This document shows, piece by piece, positions 19,593 to 30,100 of a stretch of DNA of 64,000 nt (within the stretch, counting starts at the first letter, position 1; every line of letters starts with the position of its first letter). The translations under genes were made by a program, and so were the position numbers. Below the pieces are notes generated by a model, which did not search any database, had not been told where the DNA came from, and saw nothing but the letters and a program-made list of their open reading frames with translations. This stretch comes from Lacinutrix sp. C3R15 (lineage in GTDB: Bacteria > Bacteroidota > Bacteroidia > Flavobacteriales > Flavobacteriaceae). Location: the NCBI RefSeq assembly GCF_018860825.1, contig NZ_JAHKPZ010000038.1, positions 142,355 through 206,354 of the forward strand. Reading direction: 5' to 3'.

Positions 19593-20192
19593 TTGACTAA
19601 AAACAACAAAGAAAAAGGGAAACTAATAGTATTTTCTGCTCCTTCAGGATCTGGAAAAACAACCATTGTTAGACACCTACTTAAACAAGAAAAATTAAAT
19701 CTAGCATTTTCTATTTCTGCTACTTCAAGAGAAAAAAGAGGAACAGAAGTACATGCCGAAGACTACTATTTTTTATCTGCAAGCCAATTTAAACAACACA
19801 TTAAAGACGACGATTTTCTAGAATGGGAAGAAGTCTATAGAGATAATTTTTATGGCACTTTAAAAACCGAAGTAGAACGTCTTTGGGCTTTAGGTAAAAA
19901 TGTAATTTTTGATATTGATGTTTCTGGAGGTTTACGTATTAAACGAAAATTTCCGGAACAAACCTTGGCAGTATTTGTAAAACCACCAAGTATTGACGAG
20001 TTAAAAATTAGATTAAAAAAGCGCAAGACAGAAAGCGATGATAAAATTAATATGCGTGTTGCAAAAGCAAGTGCAGAACTTGCAACAGCACCTCTTTTTG
20101 ATGTGATTATTGAAAATGACAATTTAGACAAAGCATTACTTGAAGCTGAAACTCTTGTTGGTAATTTTTTAAACCCTAAAAAAGAGCAATAA
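19593..20192 (+). CDS. gmk: Guanylate kinase
   Basis: 199 residues. The P-loop SAPSGSGKTT (15-24) is followed by the GMP-binding region (SATSREKRGTEVHAEDYYFLS; EWEEVYRDNFYGT) and the lid/LID-proximal DVSGGLRIKRKFP. It phosphorylates GMP to GDP with ATP in the cytoplasm. The start codon is TTG. No ATG or GTG precedes the P-loop in frame, and the TTG gives a standard-length enzyme. The stop is 1 base before the nadD start. Confidence 0.95.
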   Translation: MTKNNKEKGKLIVFSAPSGSGKTTIVRHLLKQEKLNLAFSISATSREKRGTEVHAEDYYFLSASQFKQHIKDDDFLEWEEVYRDNFYGTLKTEVERLWALGKNVIFDIDVSGGLRIKRKFPEQTLAVFVKPPSIDELKIRLKKRKTESDDKINMRVAKASAELATAPLFDVIIENDNLDKALLEAETLVGNFLNPKKEQ

Positions 20193-20193
20193 A

Positions 20194-20772
20194 ATGAAAG
20201 TAGGTTTATACTTTGGCTCATTTAATCCTATACACATTGGTCACTTAATAATTGCTAACCATTTAGCAGAGCATAGTGATTTAGATCAAATATGGTTTGT
20301 GGTAACACCACACAATCCTTTTAAAAAGAAAAACACCTTACTAGATAACTACCAGCGTTTAGAAATGGTATATCAAGCAACCAAAGATTATATAAAACTA
20401 AAACCTAGTGATATAGAGTTTGGCTTACCACAACCCAATTACACCATAAATACCTTAGCACATTTACAGGAAAAATACCCTAAAAATGCCTTTAGCTTAA
20501 TTATGGGAGAAGACAATTTGAAGAGTTTTCACAAATGGAAAAACTACGAGCTTATTTTAGAAAACCATGATATTTATGTATATCCTAGAATTTCTGAAGG
20601 AAAAGTAGAAACTCAGTTTGACAACCATAAACGTATTCATCATGTAGATGCACCAATAATACAACTTTCGTCTACATTTATACGTAAAAACATTAAAGCA
20701 AATAAAAATATAAAACCAATGCTACCAGAACATGTTTGGCAGTATATAGATGAGATGAATTTTTATAAATAA
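20194..20772 (+). CDS. nadD: Nicotinate-nucleotide adenylyltransferase
   Basis: 192 residues. The nucleotidyltransferase motif GSFNPIHIGH (H14, H17) lies at the N-terminus, and the SSTFIR motif near residue 165 completes the active site. It makes deamido-NAD from nicotinate mononucleotide and ATP. It begins 1 base after the gmk stop, so yicC-gmk-nadD form one unit ending at the shared terminator. Confidence 0.95.
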   Translation: MKVGLYFGSFNPIHIGHLIIANHLAEHSDLDQIWFVVTPHNPFKKKNTLLDNYQRLEMVYQATKDYIKLKPSDIEFGLPQPNYTINTLAHLQEKYPKNAFSLIMGEDNLKSFHKWKNYELILENHDIYVYPRISEGKVETQFDNHKRIHHVDAPIIQLSSTFIRKNIKANKNIKPMLPEHVWQYIDEMNFYK

Positions 20773-20857
20773 TATAAAGGTTGATATAGAGAACAACAAT
20801 TAAATATAAAATGCATTCAAGTTCGTTGAGATCTATAAGATGAAAAAACCTCATAAA

Positions 20858-20889
20858 AAAAAGCCAACACAATGCGTTGGCTTTTTATT
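20858..20889. terminator. Bidirectional terminator between nadD and the LysM gene
   Basis: An 11-bp stem at 20858-20868 and 20876-20886 with a 7-base loop and A/T tracts on both sides. Confidence 0.85.
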
Positions 20890-20907
20890 TATATACTTTT
20901 ATAGAAC

Positions 20908-21405
20908 TTAGTCTAAAGCAGGAATACGTAATACTTGACCAGGATAAATTTTATCAGGATGCTCAAGCATTGGTTTATTAGCTTCAAAAATCACAGGGTA
21001 TTTCATTGCATTTCCGTAAAATTTCTTTGCAATTTTACCTAAAGTATCACCACTAACCACTGTATGAAACTGTGCTTCTGGCTCTACATGCTCAACAGTC
21101 ATTTGGTCATCTACTGTAGCAATACCATTAGAGTTACCAACTACTAATATTACTTTTTCTTTTGTTGCTTGGTCATAAGCCATACCAGAAATGGTTGCTG
21201 CATCATCATCTATAAATACACTTAAGTCTTCTACTTGTAGCCCTAAATCTTTAACTGTTGTTTCTAATCTTCTTGCAACTAATGCTTCTTCTTTTAACTC
21301 TTCTGCATTTGCTGCTGCTGCTTTTTCTGCTGCTTCTTCTTCGGTTGTTTTCCCTATTCCAAAAACTTTTGCGCCTGCATTTTTAATAAATGAAAATAAT
21401 CCCAT
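20908..21405 (-). CDS. lysM: BON plus LysM domain protein (Kbp/YgaU-like)
   Basis: 165 residues. An N-terminal segment MGLFSFIKNAGAKVFGIG and an Ala/Glu-rich linker precede a BON domain (about 45-105, ATISGMAYDQATKEKVILVVGN). A C-terminal LysM follows (about 113-163, HTVVSGDTLGKIAKKFYGNAMKYPVIFEANK...VLRIP). This is the layout of E. coli Kbp (YgaU), a potassium-binding protein. There is no signal peptide, so it may be cytoplasmic as Kbp is. Potassium binding here is inferred from the family only. Confidence 0.85.
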   Translation of the reverse strand: MGLFSFIKNAGAKVFGIGKTTEEEAAEKAAAANAEELKEEALVARRLETTVKDLGLQVEDLSVFIDDDAATISGMAYDQATKEKVILVVGNSNGIATVDDQMTVEHVEPEAQFHTVVSGDTLGKIAKKFYGNAMKYPVIFEANKPMLEHPDKIYPGQVLRIPALD

Positions 21406-21507
21406 AATTGTTTTTTGTGTTTAATGTTGTTAATTAATTATTGTAAAGTTGAAAAAAAACTTCTTTAATTCCAATTAATGTTAACAACTAATATGCCAAA
21501 ATCTTAC

Positions 21508-21548
21508 AAAAAAAGAAACCGTTTAAAAATTTCTCTTTAAACGGTTTC
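21508..21548 (-). terminator. Terminator of the 317-residue lipoprotein gene
   Basis: A perfect 13-bp stem at 21515-21527 and 21536-21548 with an 8-base loop, followed on the minus transcript by seven U. Confidence 0.85.
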
Positions 21549-21625
21549 CAAATTAACTAACCAACCAATTTTTTAACAATAACAGCTTATTAATTAATAA
21601 TAAACACCTTGTCATTGTATTCTAT

Positions 21626-22579
21626 TTATAATATATCTCGTGTGTTTTCACGTGTGTTTTCAGTTTTTTCTGTACGCTGTACACGTAGTTTTTCTGCACT
21701 TGATTTTGTTTTATCTGTTGTTGTTCCTGTTTTTAAATACTGTATATAACCTCTTCCTTTAAACTCATATAAAGTACCTGATGCGTTATGAAATAACTCT
21801 ATAGTATTATCACTAATAACGCTCAATTCAAAAAATTCATTGTCAAAGTAATCATAATCTAATGTTAATGTTTTTTGGTACATATTACCATTTACATCAC
21901 CAATGGCATATATTCCAGAATAATCCCAAAATATATTGTTTGGGTTGGTACCTACTCCATCTTGTGAGCTTCTAAAAGTTATTCCATTTCCACCTGCTAA
22001 AAACTGCATAAAATTTTCATTATCAAATTCATTTAAAGCACCATAATTACTAGTATATGTTTTTTCCCAAGCTTCATATTCTTGCATAAAATAATGAATG
22101 TTATCATAAAAAACATAGTCGTAATCAAAGGTAGCGCGTTGGTAACCATGTAAAAAATACGAAGTATCATTATAAGGGTTATACAACTCAATGGTATTAT
22201 AATCTATTTGGTAAACATCAAAAGTGTTAAAACCATCTACATCATGATCTACATCTAAAATCATATCATAAGTATCATAATAACCAACAGAAATACCATA
22301 ACCGTTTCCTTGACTACCAATACCTACTAAGTTATTATTAGCATACAACACGCCGTTTCTAAAAGACACTGTAAATGCGGTTTGCAAAAAACGTGTTTCG
22401 CCATAACCTATGGTTTGATTGATGTCTACATACCATAATTCATAGCTTCCTAACAGCTGGTTTAATGAAACCGTTGTTGTTGGGTTGTTATAGTTATCTA
22501 CATAAATATCTTCATGATAACATGAGGTAAATAAAAGTGCTATTAAAGCAAATCCCGAAAGTAGTTTTGTGGTTTTCAT
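21626..22579 (-). CDS. Lipoprotein of unknown function
   Basis: 317 residues with a clear lipobox (LLFTSC, Cys at 20). The mature part is rich in Tyr, Asp and Asn, and repeats aromatic-polar strands (LDVDHDVDGFNTFDVYQIDYNTIELYNPYN; LTLDYDYFDNEFFELSVISDNTIELFHN). The two IDYNTIELYN / ISDNTIELFHN passages suggest a duplicated beta domain. The C-terminal 35 residues are Lys/Thr/Glu-rich and probably disordered. It has no nucleotidyltransferase motif and is unrelated to the nearby nadD. I do not recognise the family. Confidence 0.7.
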   Translation of the reverse strand: MKTTKLLSGFALIALLFTSCYHEDIYVDNYNNPTTTVSLNQLLGSYELWYVDINQTIGYGETRFLQTAFTVSFRNGVLYANNNLVGIGSQGNGYGISVGYYDTYDMILDVDHDVDGFNTFDVYQIDYNTIELYNPYNDTSYFLHGYQRATFDYDYVFYDNIHYFMQEYEAWEKTYTSNYGALNEFDNENFMQFLAGGNGITFRSSQDGVGTNPNNIFWDYSGIYAIGDVNGNMYQKTLTLDYDYFDNEFFELSVISDNTIELFHNASGTLYEFKGRGYIQYLKTGTTTDKTKSSAEKLRVQRTEKTENTRENTRDIL

Positions 22580-22842
22580 ATTTTACAATTTAATTAAAAC
22601 GCTTGAAAATGTAATTTTCAAAAACAGTTAAAAATCTAATTAATTATAACATTTACTGTTTTTTACACCTTTCATTATCTTTTGTTTTATGGTTTATATT
22701 TAATGGCATTCAAAACGCATGCCAAAAAAATTAAGTATCTGTTTTTACATCGCTTAGCTATCATTGATATTTTATGTATTTTTGATCTTTAAATCAATTA
22801 GTATTTTTTCGCTTTCGCGGAAATGAAAAGAAATTATTCTCC
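22580..22842. other. Divergent intergenic region upstream of gpsA
   Basis: It contains a TATTTTTG (22777-22784) that could be the gpsA -7 box without a good -33. A REP-like palindromic word (CGCTTTCGCGGAAATG) lies at 22810-22825, just before the gpsA start. No small gene is visible. Confidence 0.4.
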
Positions 22843-23844
22843 ATGAGTACACCTTTAAAATTTGCTGTTTTTGGTAGTGGCAGTTGGGCTACTGCAATAG
22901 TAAAAATGTTATGCGAAAACCAACAAGAAGTTGGTTGGTATATGCGTAGTGTATATATAAAAGAACATTTACTAAAAGAACAGCATAACCCAAGTTACTT
23001 AAGCTCTGTAGAGTTTCATTTAGACCAGTTAAAAATAAGTAATGATATAAATGAAATGGCAGCATATGCCGACGTATTAATATTTGTAATACCGTCTGCA
23101 TTTATGTATTCTGAACTAGAAAAACTCACCTATAACATTCAGGATAAAATTGTAGTTTCTGCCGTAAAAGGCATTATACCAGAAACAGGAAAACTGGTTG
23201 GTGAGCATTTTCATGATGTTTATAAAATTCCTTTTGAAAACATTGGTGTAATTGCTGGTCCTTGTCACGCAGAAGAGGTTGCACTTGAGCGTTTGTCTTA
23301 CTTAACCATTTCTTGTGCAGACCCAGAAAAAGCACAAAATATAGCTAATGCATTATCTAGCGATTATATTAAAACTAAAATTAGCGATGATGTAATTGGT
23401 ACAGAATACGCAGTTATGCTTAAAAATATATACGCAATAGCTGCAGGAATAGCACATGGTTTAGGCTATGGAGACAATTTTCAGAGTGTACTAATGAGTA
23501 ATGCAATACGTGAAATGAAGCGTTTTATAAAAAAAATGCACAAAATGAAACGTAATATTAACAACTCTGCATACTTAGGAGATTTGTTAGTAACGGGTTA
23601 CTCTGTTTTTTCAAGAAACAGAATGTTTGGTAACATGATTGGTAAAGGCTACACCGTAAAGTCTGCGCAAATGGAAATGAGCATGGTTGCAGAAGGGTAT
23701 TATGCTACAAAATCTGCTCATTTACTTAACGAAAAAAACAAAAAGAAAACCCGTTTACCTATAATAGAAGCTGTTTACGAGATTCTTTATGAAAATAAAG
23801 ATGCAAAAAAAGTGTTTAAAAAATTGACAGATAATTTAGATTAA
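22843..23844 (+). CDS. gpsA: NAD(P)H-dependent glycerol-3-phosphate dehydrogenase
   Basis: 333 residues. The Rossmann loop FGSGSWATA (10-17), the IAGPCHAEEVA motif, the catalytic-lysine region EYAVMLKNIYAIAAGIAHGLG and the C-terminal YEILYENKDAKKVF are all typical of GpsA. It reduces dihydroxyacetone phosphate to sn-glycerol-3-phosphate for phospholipid synthesis. It is monocistronic and shares its terminator with the converging secreted-protein gene. Confidence 0.95.
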   Translation: MSTPLKFAVFGSGSWATAIVKMLCENQQEVGWYMRSVYIKEHLLKEQHNPSYLSSVEFHLDQLKISNDINEMAAYADVLIFVIPSAFMYSELEKLTYNIQDKIVVSAVKGIIPETGKLVGEHFHDVYKIPFENIGVIAGPCHAEEVALERLSYLTISCADPEKAQNIANALSSDYIKTKISDDVIGTEYAVMLKNIYAIAAGIAHGLGYGDNFQSVLMSNAIREMKRFIKKMHKMKRNINNSAYLGDLLVTGYSVFSRNRMFGNMIGKGYTVKSAQMEMSMVAEGYYATKSAHLLNEKNKKKTRLPIIEAVYEILYENKDAKKVFKKLTDNLD

Positions 23845-23887
23845 AAAAAAAGCCTTCTCCTAAAATTTTGGAGAAGGCTTTTTTTAA
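23845..23887. terminator. Bidirectional terminator after gpsA
   Basis: A 16-bp stem at 23845-23860 and 23870-23885 (9-base loop) flanked by A and T runs. It starts directly after the gpsA stop codon. Confidence 0.9.
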
Positions 23888-23949
23888 ATCTATAAATTCA
23901 AGTTTATATTTTGTACTCACAAACCTGTTTTTATCTATAGAAAAACAGC

Positions 23950-24543
23950 TTATTGTTTATGATCCATAACAATCCATTTACTTCTTTCACCATCATATAC
24001 CAGATGTATCATTTCGTATTTTTCTGGTTTTAAAGAACTATTACTTTCAATTTGATTTGACTCCGCTGAATCATCATCATCATCTTTTAGTTCTAATTTA
24101 CCGTCTTGTGGGTATAACCAGATATGTTGTCCGTCTTCTCCGGCTTTAATTCCGGTAAATTTAACATCATCATTACCTGCATATATTCTTATAATTGTTT
24201 TGTCTTCATTTTCCTCTCCTGCACCAATACGTAAATCTACATCATCAAATTCATCATCTCCTCTTCCTAGATCAATTGCACCAAACGAGAATTTAGGATT
24301 ACTAGAAGCACTAAGCGTATTATTGTTTAACATTAAATTTGTACCAATATAAATTTCACGAAAAACACCGTTTTCATCTAAGCCACCTAACTTAATAGTA
24401 GCCACTCCAGATTGGTTGGTTACTCTAAATTGGGTTGTACCATTAACATCTAATGTTTCTTGAGGATTAGTTGTGCCAATACCAACTTGCCCTATAGTTT
24501 TTGCACATACTAATAACATGCTTATAATAAGTAATTTTTTCAT
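23950..24543 (-). CDS. Secreted tail-fibre-like protein
   Basis: 197 residues with a signal peptide (MKKLLIISMLLVCAKTIGQ). The mature N-terminus VGIGTTNPQETLDVNGTTQF is the motif seen at the head of many secreted, tail-fibre or trimeric-adhesin-like Bacteroidota proteins. A middle domain follows, then an Asp-rich linker (KDDDDDSAES, encoded by an ATC repeat at about 24074-24088) and a C-terminal IHLVYDGERSKWIVMD segment. Probably exported and oligomeric. No chaperone/endosialidase domain is seen. Function unknown. Confidence 0.7.
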   Translation of the reverse strand: MKKLLIISMLLVCAKTIGQVGIGTTNPQETLDVNGTTQFRVTNQSGVATIKLGGLDENGVFREIYIGTNLMLNNNTLSASSNPKFSFGAIDLGRGDDEFDDVDLRIGAGEENEDKTIIRIYAGNDDVKFTGIKAGEDGQHIWLYPQDGKLELKDDDDDSAESNQIESNSSLKPEKYEMIHLVYDGERSKWIVMDHKQ

Positions 24544-24691
24544 AACAAAATGGGGATTAATTTTAATAGATACATTTAAGCATATACATTATATACTCAA
24601 TTTTTTTTTTAATTTTTTAGGAAATAATAGAAGTAAATTTCACCTCTACGTTACTTTTTTTTTATGGATAACAATATAAATTTGTAGTTCT

Positions 24692-25087
24692 TTATTTTAC
24701 TAAAACACCACGAGCTTCTATTAAAGGAATAGGCTGCAATGCTTTTAAATTAATACTATTTTTTCTAAAGGTATAGGTTTTATCAAACATTTTATTGCCT
24801 TCAAAAAATGAAACTTTAAATTGGTTGTTTATTGCAAATAGCTCTTCTTGCATGAGTTCAATTTTTGCATAGCTTTTTTTAGGAAGCTTATCTAGTTTTT
24901 TTCTAAAAATTGAAGTCATTTTATCCTCAGAAAACCCACTAGTTACTATAAGTACCATTTCTAGATCTACCTCTTTATCATTTATAATATAAGCATTCCA
25001 GTCTTGGCTTTTATACGTGTCGTTATATTCATTAACAACTGCAATGTAAACATCTTCTACTTTAGGGATTTCTATATCTTTTTTCAT
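24692..25087 (-). CDS. Conserved protein of unknown function, last gene of efflux operon
   Basis: 131 residues, no signal peptide or membrane segment. It reads as a small alpha/beta protein (VEDVYIAVVNEYNDTYKSQDWNAYIIND; FEGNKMFDKTYTFRKNSI). It follows the TetR gene by 17 bases, so it is co-transcribed with the RND efflux operon. I do not recognise its function; a cytoplasmic accessory role is possible only by position. Confidence 0.65.
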   Translation of the reverse strand: MKKDIEIPKVEDVYIAVVNEYNDTYKSQDWNAYIINDKEVDLEMVLIVTSGFSEDKMTSIFRKKLDKLPKKSYAKIELMQEELFAINNQFKVSFFEGNKMFDKTYTFRKNSINLKALQPIPLIEARGVLVK

Positions 25088-25104
25088 TTTGCAAAAATAC
25101 GAAA

Positions 25105-25698
25105 CTATTCAAAATATGAATTAGAATAAGTACTACTACTTATTCCTTTTAAATTATAAATTACCAAATGAGTAAACAATACTTCTTTAGAGTACAATTG
25201 AAATAAATTATTTTCTTTAAAAATTAGATTATCAATTCTAAAAAAATAAATTTTTACTATTAATTCTAAATTAATTTCCTGTTTTATATCTCCAGCTTCT
25301 TGTGCTTTTTGGAGTAGATTAAATACGAGGATAGTAGATAATTCTTCTGTAAAATCATCTAAAACCTGACCTGCTTTCGGATAATATTTTTGTAATCCAA
25401 AAAGAAAAGAGGGTGTAAAGTGTTTTAAATACGTAAACCCTCTTTTATAAATTAACACTATACACAAAATAGGATCATTAGTATTGCTGCTAATAATCCT
25501 ATTTATATCTTCTTTATACGCATTTAATAAACTCTCTAAACTAGAAGCTACAAGATCTTCTTTATTGTCAAAAAACGTATAAATTGTTTTTTTAGATATA
25601 CCAAGCGTACTGGCTATTTCGTCTAAAGTTACCTGCTTACTTCCGCATTGTGTGAACTTTGCAATCGAACATTTTAACAAGTCTGCTTTAGTAATCAT
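25105..25698 (-). CDS. TetR/AcrR-family transcriptional regulator
   Basis: 197 residues. The N-terminal helix-turn-helix (TLDEIASTLGISKKTIYTFFDNKEDLV, about 24-50) is a clear TetR DNA-binding domain; the rest is an all-helical ligand domain. It lies 16 bases after the outer-membrane channel gene in the efflux operon. It may sense an efflux substrate, but whether it controls this operon is not shown by the sequence. Confidence 0.9.
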   Translation of the reverse strand: MITKADLLKCSIAKFTQCGSKQVTLDEIASTLGISKKTIYTFFDNKEDLVASSLESLLNAYKEDINRIISSNTNDPILCIVLIYKRGFTYLKHFTPSFLFGLQKYYPKAGQVLDDFTEELSTILVFNLLQKAQEAGDIKQEINLELIVKIYFFRIDNLIFKENNLFQLYSKEVLFTHLVIYNLKGISSSTYSNSYFE

Positions 25699-25714
25699 GG
25701 TATTTTAGCTTATT

Positions 25715-27133
25715 CTATTTCCAACCACCACCAAGAGCTTCGTATAAATCTACGATAGAAATTAATTGTTGTAATTGGCTGTCTATAATATTAAGCTCTG
25801 CACTTAAAGCACTTTGTCTTGCCGTTAATAAATCTAGGTAGTTAGCATAACCATTTTTAAGTAATTCTTCAGAGTTTGCTTCTGCAGTACGCAAGGCTTC
25901 AACTTCGTTTTTTCTAAATTGAAATTTCTTAGTTTCTGCCTGTAAAGAAAACAATGCATTAGACACTTCAGTTCCTGCAACCAATAAGGTTTTCTTAAAA
26001 TTTAACAAAGAACTTTCTTGATTTGCAAGTGCAACTTCTTTTTGAGTTTTAAGCTTTCTTTGGTTTAAAAGGGGTTGTGTTAAGCCACCAACAACGGTTG
26101 CAAACAAAGAATTAACATTTAATAATTTATCTAATTCTAAACTTTGTAATCCTGTTGAGGCTGTTAATGTTAACGATGGATATAGGCTACTTTTAGCCAC
26201 ATTAGTAAGTTCAAAATCTTGAATTAACGCATATTCTGCAGCCATAACATCTGGTCTGTTACTTAATAATGTTGCTGGTACACCAAGTTTAATATCTTGT
26301 TCTATTTTTTGAAGATCTAAACTACTTCTTTCAAAACGTTGTGGTTGTTTACCTAATAATATACTTAGTGTATTTTCTGTTTTAAAAATAGCCGTTTCAA
26401 TATCTACTTGAAGCGCTTTAGCACTATTGTACTGTGCTATATTTTGGTCTACAGCAACTTGTGTAACCTGCCCAGCATCTTTTAATGCTTTAATAGTAGC
26501 CACACCACTTTCTCTGGTTGCTATAGTTTGTTTAGTAACTTCTAATTGCGCATCTAAAGCCAATAAGTTGTAATAGGTATTTGCAATACTAGAAATCAAT
26601 TGCGTTTTTACCGCTTGATGTCCTGCTACACTTTGTAAATAAGCCGCTTGTGTTGCTCTTTTATTAGATCTTATTTTGCCCCAAATATCTGCTTCCCAAG
26701 AAAGATTTGCTGTAATATCATAGGTATCTGTTCCTTCACTAAATATAGAACCAAACTGACTGTTTTCAGAAAACTCTTGACGTGTATAATTTGGACCCAC
26801 GCTTAAAGTTGGCAAATAACCTGCTTTACCTTGTTTTGCATAGGCTTGCGCAGCAATTATTTGTTGCAGAGCAATACGCACATCCATATTATTTTGCAGG
26901 CCTTCTTCAATATATTGCTGAAGGTACTGGTCTGTAAACAAATTTTTCCAGGATACGTCTGCAATAGAAAGACTATCTGTTGGTAAATTTTCTGTTCTGT
27001 AAAGCGCTTCGGTTTCTGTTGTTACATCTGGTCTTACATAGTCTTCTGCAACAAAACAACTTTGTAATGTAAATGCAACAAGCAGTAAAAGTGCTCCTTT
27101 ACTAAAATTTTTATGTCTTATAATAGTTTTCAT
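25715..27133 (-). CDS. RND efflux outer-membrane channel (TolC/OprM family lipoprotein)
   Basis: 472 residues from the ATG at 27133. Lipobox LQSC after MKTIIRHKNFSKGALLLLVAFT, then two OEP repeats (about 60-260 and 275-465) with typical sequences (LLNRQ-like segment LNQRKLKTQKEVALANQ; NYLDLLTARQSALSAELN). A longer frame starts with a TTG inside the end of the pump gene and would displace the lipoprotein signal. It forms the periplasm-spanning exit duct for the RND pump encoded 4 bases upstream. Confidence 0.9.
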   Translation of the reverse strand: MKTIIRHKNFSKGALLLLVAFTLQSCFVAEDYVRPDVTTETEALYRTENLPTDSLSIADVSWKNLFTDQYLQQYIEEGLQNNMDVRIALQQIIAAQAYAKQGKAGYLPTLSVGPNYTRQEFSENSQFGSIFSEGTDTYDITANLSWEADIWGKIRSNKRATQAAYLQSVAGHQAVKTQLISSIANTYYNLLALDAQLEVTKQTIATRESGVATIKALKDAGQVTQVAVDQNIAQYNSAKALQVDIETAIFKTENTLSILLGKQPQRFERSSLDLQKIEQDIKLGVPATLLSNRPDVMAAEYALIQDFELTNVAKSSLYPSLTLTASTGLQSLELDKLLNVNSLFATVVGGLTQPLLNQRKLKTQKEVALANQESSLLNFKKTLLVAGTEVSNALFSLQAETKKFQFRKNEVEALRTAEANSEELLKNGYANYLDLLTARQSALSAELNIIDSQLQQLISIVDLYEALGGGWK

Positions 27134-27137
27134 CTCT

Positions 27138-30100
27138 TTATTCTTCAATAGTTTGTACTGCTGGTTTACTAGAAACTTTTTCTTGTAACCACTGAAATAA
27201 TATAAATAATATAGGAATGACGAATACTCCTAAAAGTGTACCTATTAACATTCCTCCTGCTGCTCCTGTACCAATAGAATTGTTACCTTCAGAACCTACA
27301 CCTTTAGCTAACACTAATGGCATTAATCCTAAAATAAAGGCAAATGAGGTCATTAAAATAGGACGTAAACGCGCTTTTGCTCCATGAATAGCGGCATCTA
27401 CAATACTTTCGCCATTTTTTCTTCGCTGTAAAGCAAACTCTACAATAAGTATGGCATTTTTTGCAAGCAGACCAATAAGCATGATTAAAGCAATCTGGAA
27501 ATAAATATTGTTTTCCAATCCAAAAAACTTGGTACTTATATAGGCTCCAAATACACCAAATGGTAAGGATAACACTACTGCAAATGGCAATAAATAACTT
27601 TCATATTGTGCACTTAGTAAGAAATACACAAACAGAATACTTAATATAAATATAAAGGTAGTTTGGTTTCCTGCATTTACCTCTTCACGTGTTAAACCAG
27701 AATAAGCAACGGTATAATTACTTGGCAGTTTTGCTACTTCTTCTTCAATAACTCGAATAGCATCTCCTGTACTATATCCGTCATTTGTAGCTCCTGTTAT
27801 ACTTGTTGAGTTTAGTAAGTTAAAACGCGTTACCGATTGTGGACCATACACACGTTTTAAGGTTACAAACTGTGTAATTGGTGTCATTTCACCTGTATCT
27901 GTTCTTACATACATACTATTTAAAGCGCTTTCATCTGCTCTGTCTTCTGGTAATGCTTGAATATATACTCTAAATTGTTTTCCAAATCTTGAAAAATCGG
28001 AAGCATAAATCCCTCCAATATATCCTTGTAATGTGGAAAAAATACTCGTTACCGAAACTCCTTTTTCTTTAGCCAAAGGCACATTAACTTCCATTTCGTA
28101 TTGTGGATAATTTGTACTAAAAGAAGAGGTTGCGTATTTAATTTCAGGATGACTCATTAAAGCCATTGAGAATTCTTTATTCGCTTTGTCTAAATCGGCA
28201 AACTCACCACCATACTTGTCTAATAAATTAATTTCGAAACCTGAAGCATTACCAAAACCACGAATACTTGGTGGTGAAAAGAATATGATATTTGCCTCGG
28301 GAATAGTAGCTGCAATTCCAAATAATTTTCCTGTAATGGCTTGTGCGGAAAGTGAAGGGTCTTCACGGTCTGCCCAATCTTCTAATTTAATAATACCAAA
28401 ACCATAATTACTACCAGAACCAGAAATTAAACTTCTACCTTTAATAAAGTTAACACCAACAATACCTTCTAGTCCATCAATTTTACCATATAAATCTTTA
28501 GCTACTGCATTGGTTCTATCTAAAGAAGCTCCAGGAGGTAATTCTATATTGGCAAAAATAATTCCTCTATCTTCATTAGGCACAAAACCTGTTGGTGTTG
28601 TTGTTGATGCCCAATAAATACCAACTCCTGCGATAATTAATAATATAACGGAAACAAATTTTCTTTTATATAAAAATTGAAGTGATTTACCATAACGCTC
28701 TACAGTAGCATTAAATCCACGATTGAATAAGGTGTAAAAACGTTTTAATGGACTTTTTCCTTTTAATTCTTCATCGTCTTTATGCTCTTTGAATAACAAA
28801 GCACATAAGGCAGGACTTAGTGTTAATGCATTTACTGCAGAAATAAGAATGGCAATAATTAATGTCACACCAAACTGCTCGTAAAAAACTCCGGTTGGAC
28901 CTGTAACAAACGTTACTGGGATAAATACGGCTGCCATAACTAAAGTAATAGAAATGATGGCTCCAGAAATTTCATTCATAGCTGTTAATGTTGCTTTTTT
29001 CGGGTTGTGTTCGCCTTCATCCATTTTAGCATGTACGGCCTCAACAACCACAATGGCATCATCTACCACAATACCAATGGCGAGTACTAACGCAAATAAT
29101 GTTAAAAGATTGATAGAATACCCAAAAACATTCAAGAAAAAGAAAGTACCAATAATAGAAACAGGTACTGCTATTGCAGGAATTAAGGTAGAACGAAAAT
29201 CTTGCAGGAATATAAATACCACTAAGAATACTAGTAAAAAGGCTTCTAGCAAGGTGCTTACTACTTTATCAATAGATGCGTTTAAGAATAAACTGGTATC
29301 GTAAGGCACAAAAATATCTAAGCCTTCTGGGAGATCTGTTTTTACGTCTTCTAAAGTTGTTTTAATATTTTCAATAATCTCTTGTGCGTTTGAACCTTTG
29401 GTTTGAAAAATTCCCATAAACACGGCAGGATTACCTAAACTCATCGCGTTTGATGCGTAAGATTGTGCATCTAATTCTATGGTTGCGATATCTTTTAAAC
29501 GTAAAAACTCACCATTTCCTAAAGCTTTAATTACAATATCGCTGTATTGCGCTTCATCTTTAAATCGTCCACTATAGGTTAGAGTATATGAAAATGATTC
29601 TCCATTATTTTGACCTAAAGAACCTGCAGCAGCTTCTAAGTTTTGTTCTGCTAAAGCTGCCGAAACATCTGACGGTATTAAGTTATAAGCTGCTAATTTT
29701 TCTGGATTTAACCAAATACGCATGGCGTAATCCTGTTGCGAGAATACACTAACATCACCAACACCACTAATACGTTGCATGGCTGGAATAACATTAATTT
29801 TTAAGTAATTCTGAATAAAAGTAGCGTCGTAATTATCGCTTTCTGAATACATAGCAATAAACATTAACGCACTAGTTTCTTGCTTTTGTGTTACAACTCC
29901 CGTTTGTGTTACTTCTGTTGGCAATAATGGAGCAGCTCTAGCTACACGGTTTTGTACATTTACAGCTGCAATATCTGCATCCATTTCTTGATCAAAATAT
30001 ACCGTAATTTCAGCTGTTCCTGTGTTAGAAGCTGTAGAGGTAATGTAGGTCATTCCTTCTACACCATTAATTTGTTCTTCAATAGGAATGATAACACTTT

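Noticed and set aside
21626..22579. Lipoprotein near nadD as a second NAD-synthesis enzyme
   Set aside because: It has a lipobox and lacks the HxGH and STxIR motifs; proximity to nadD is the only link.
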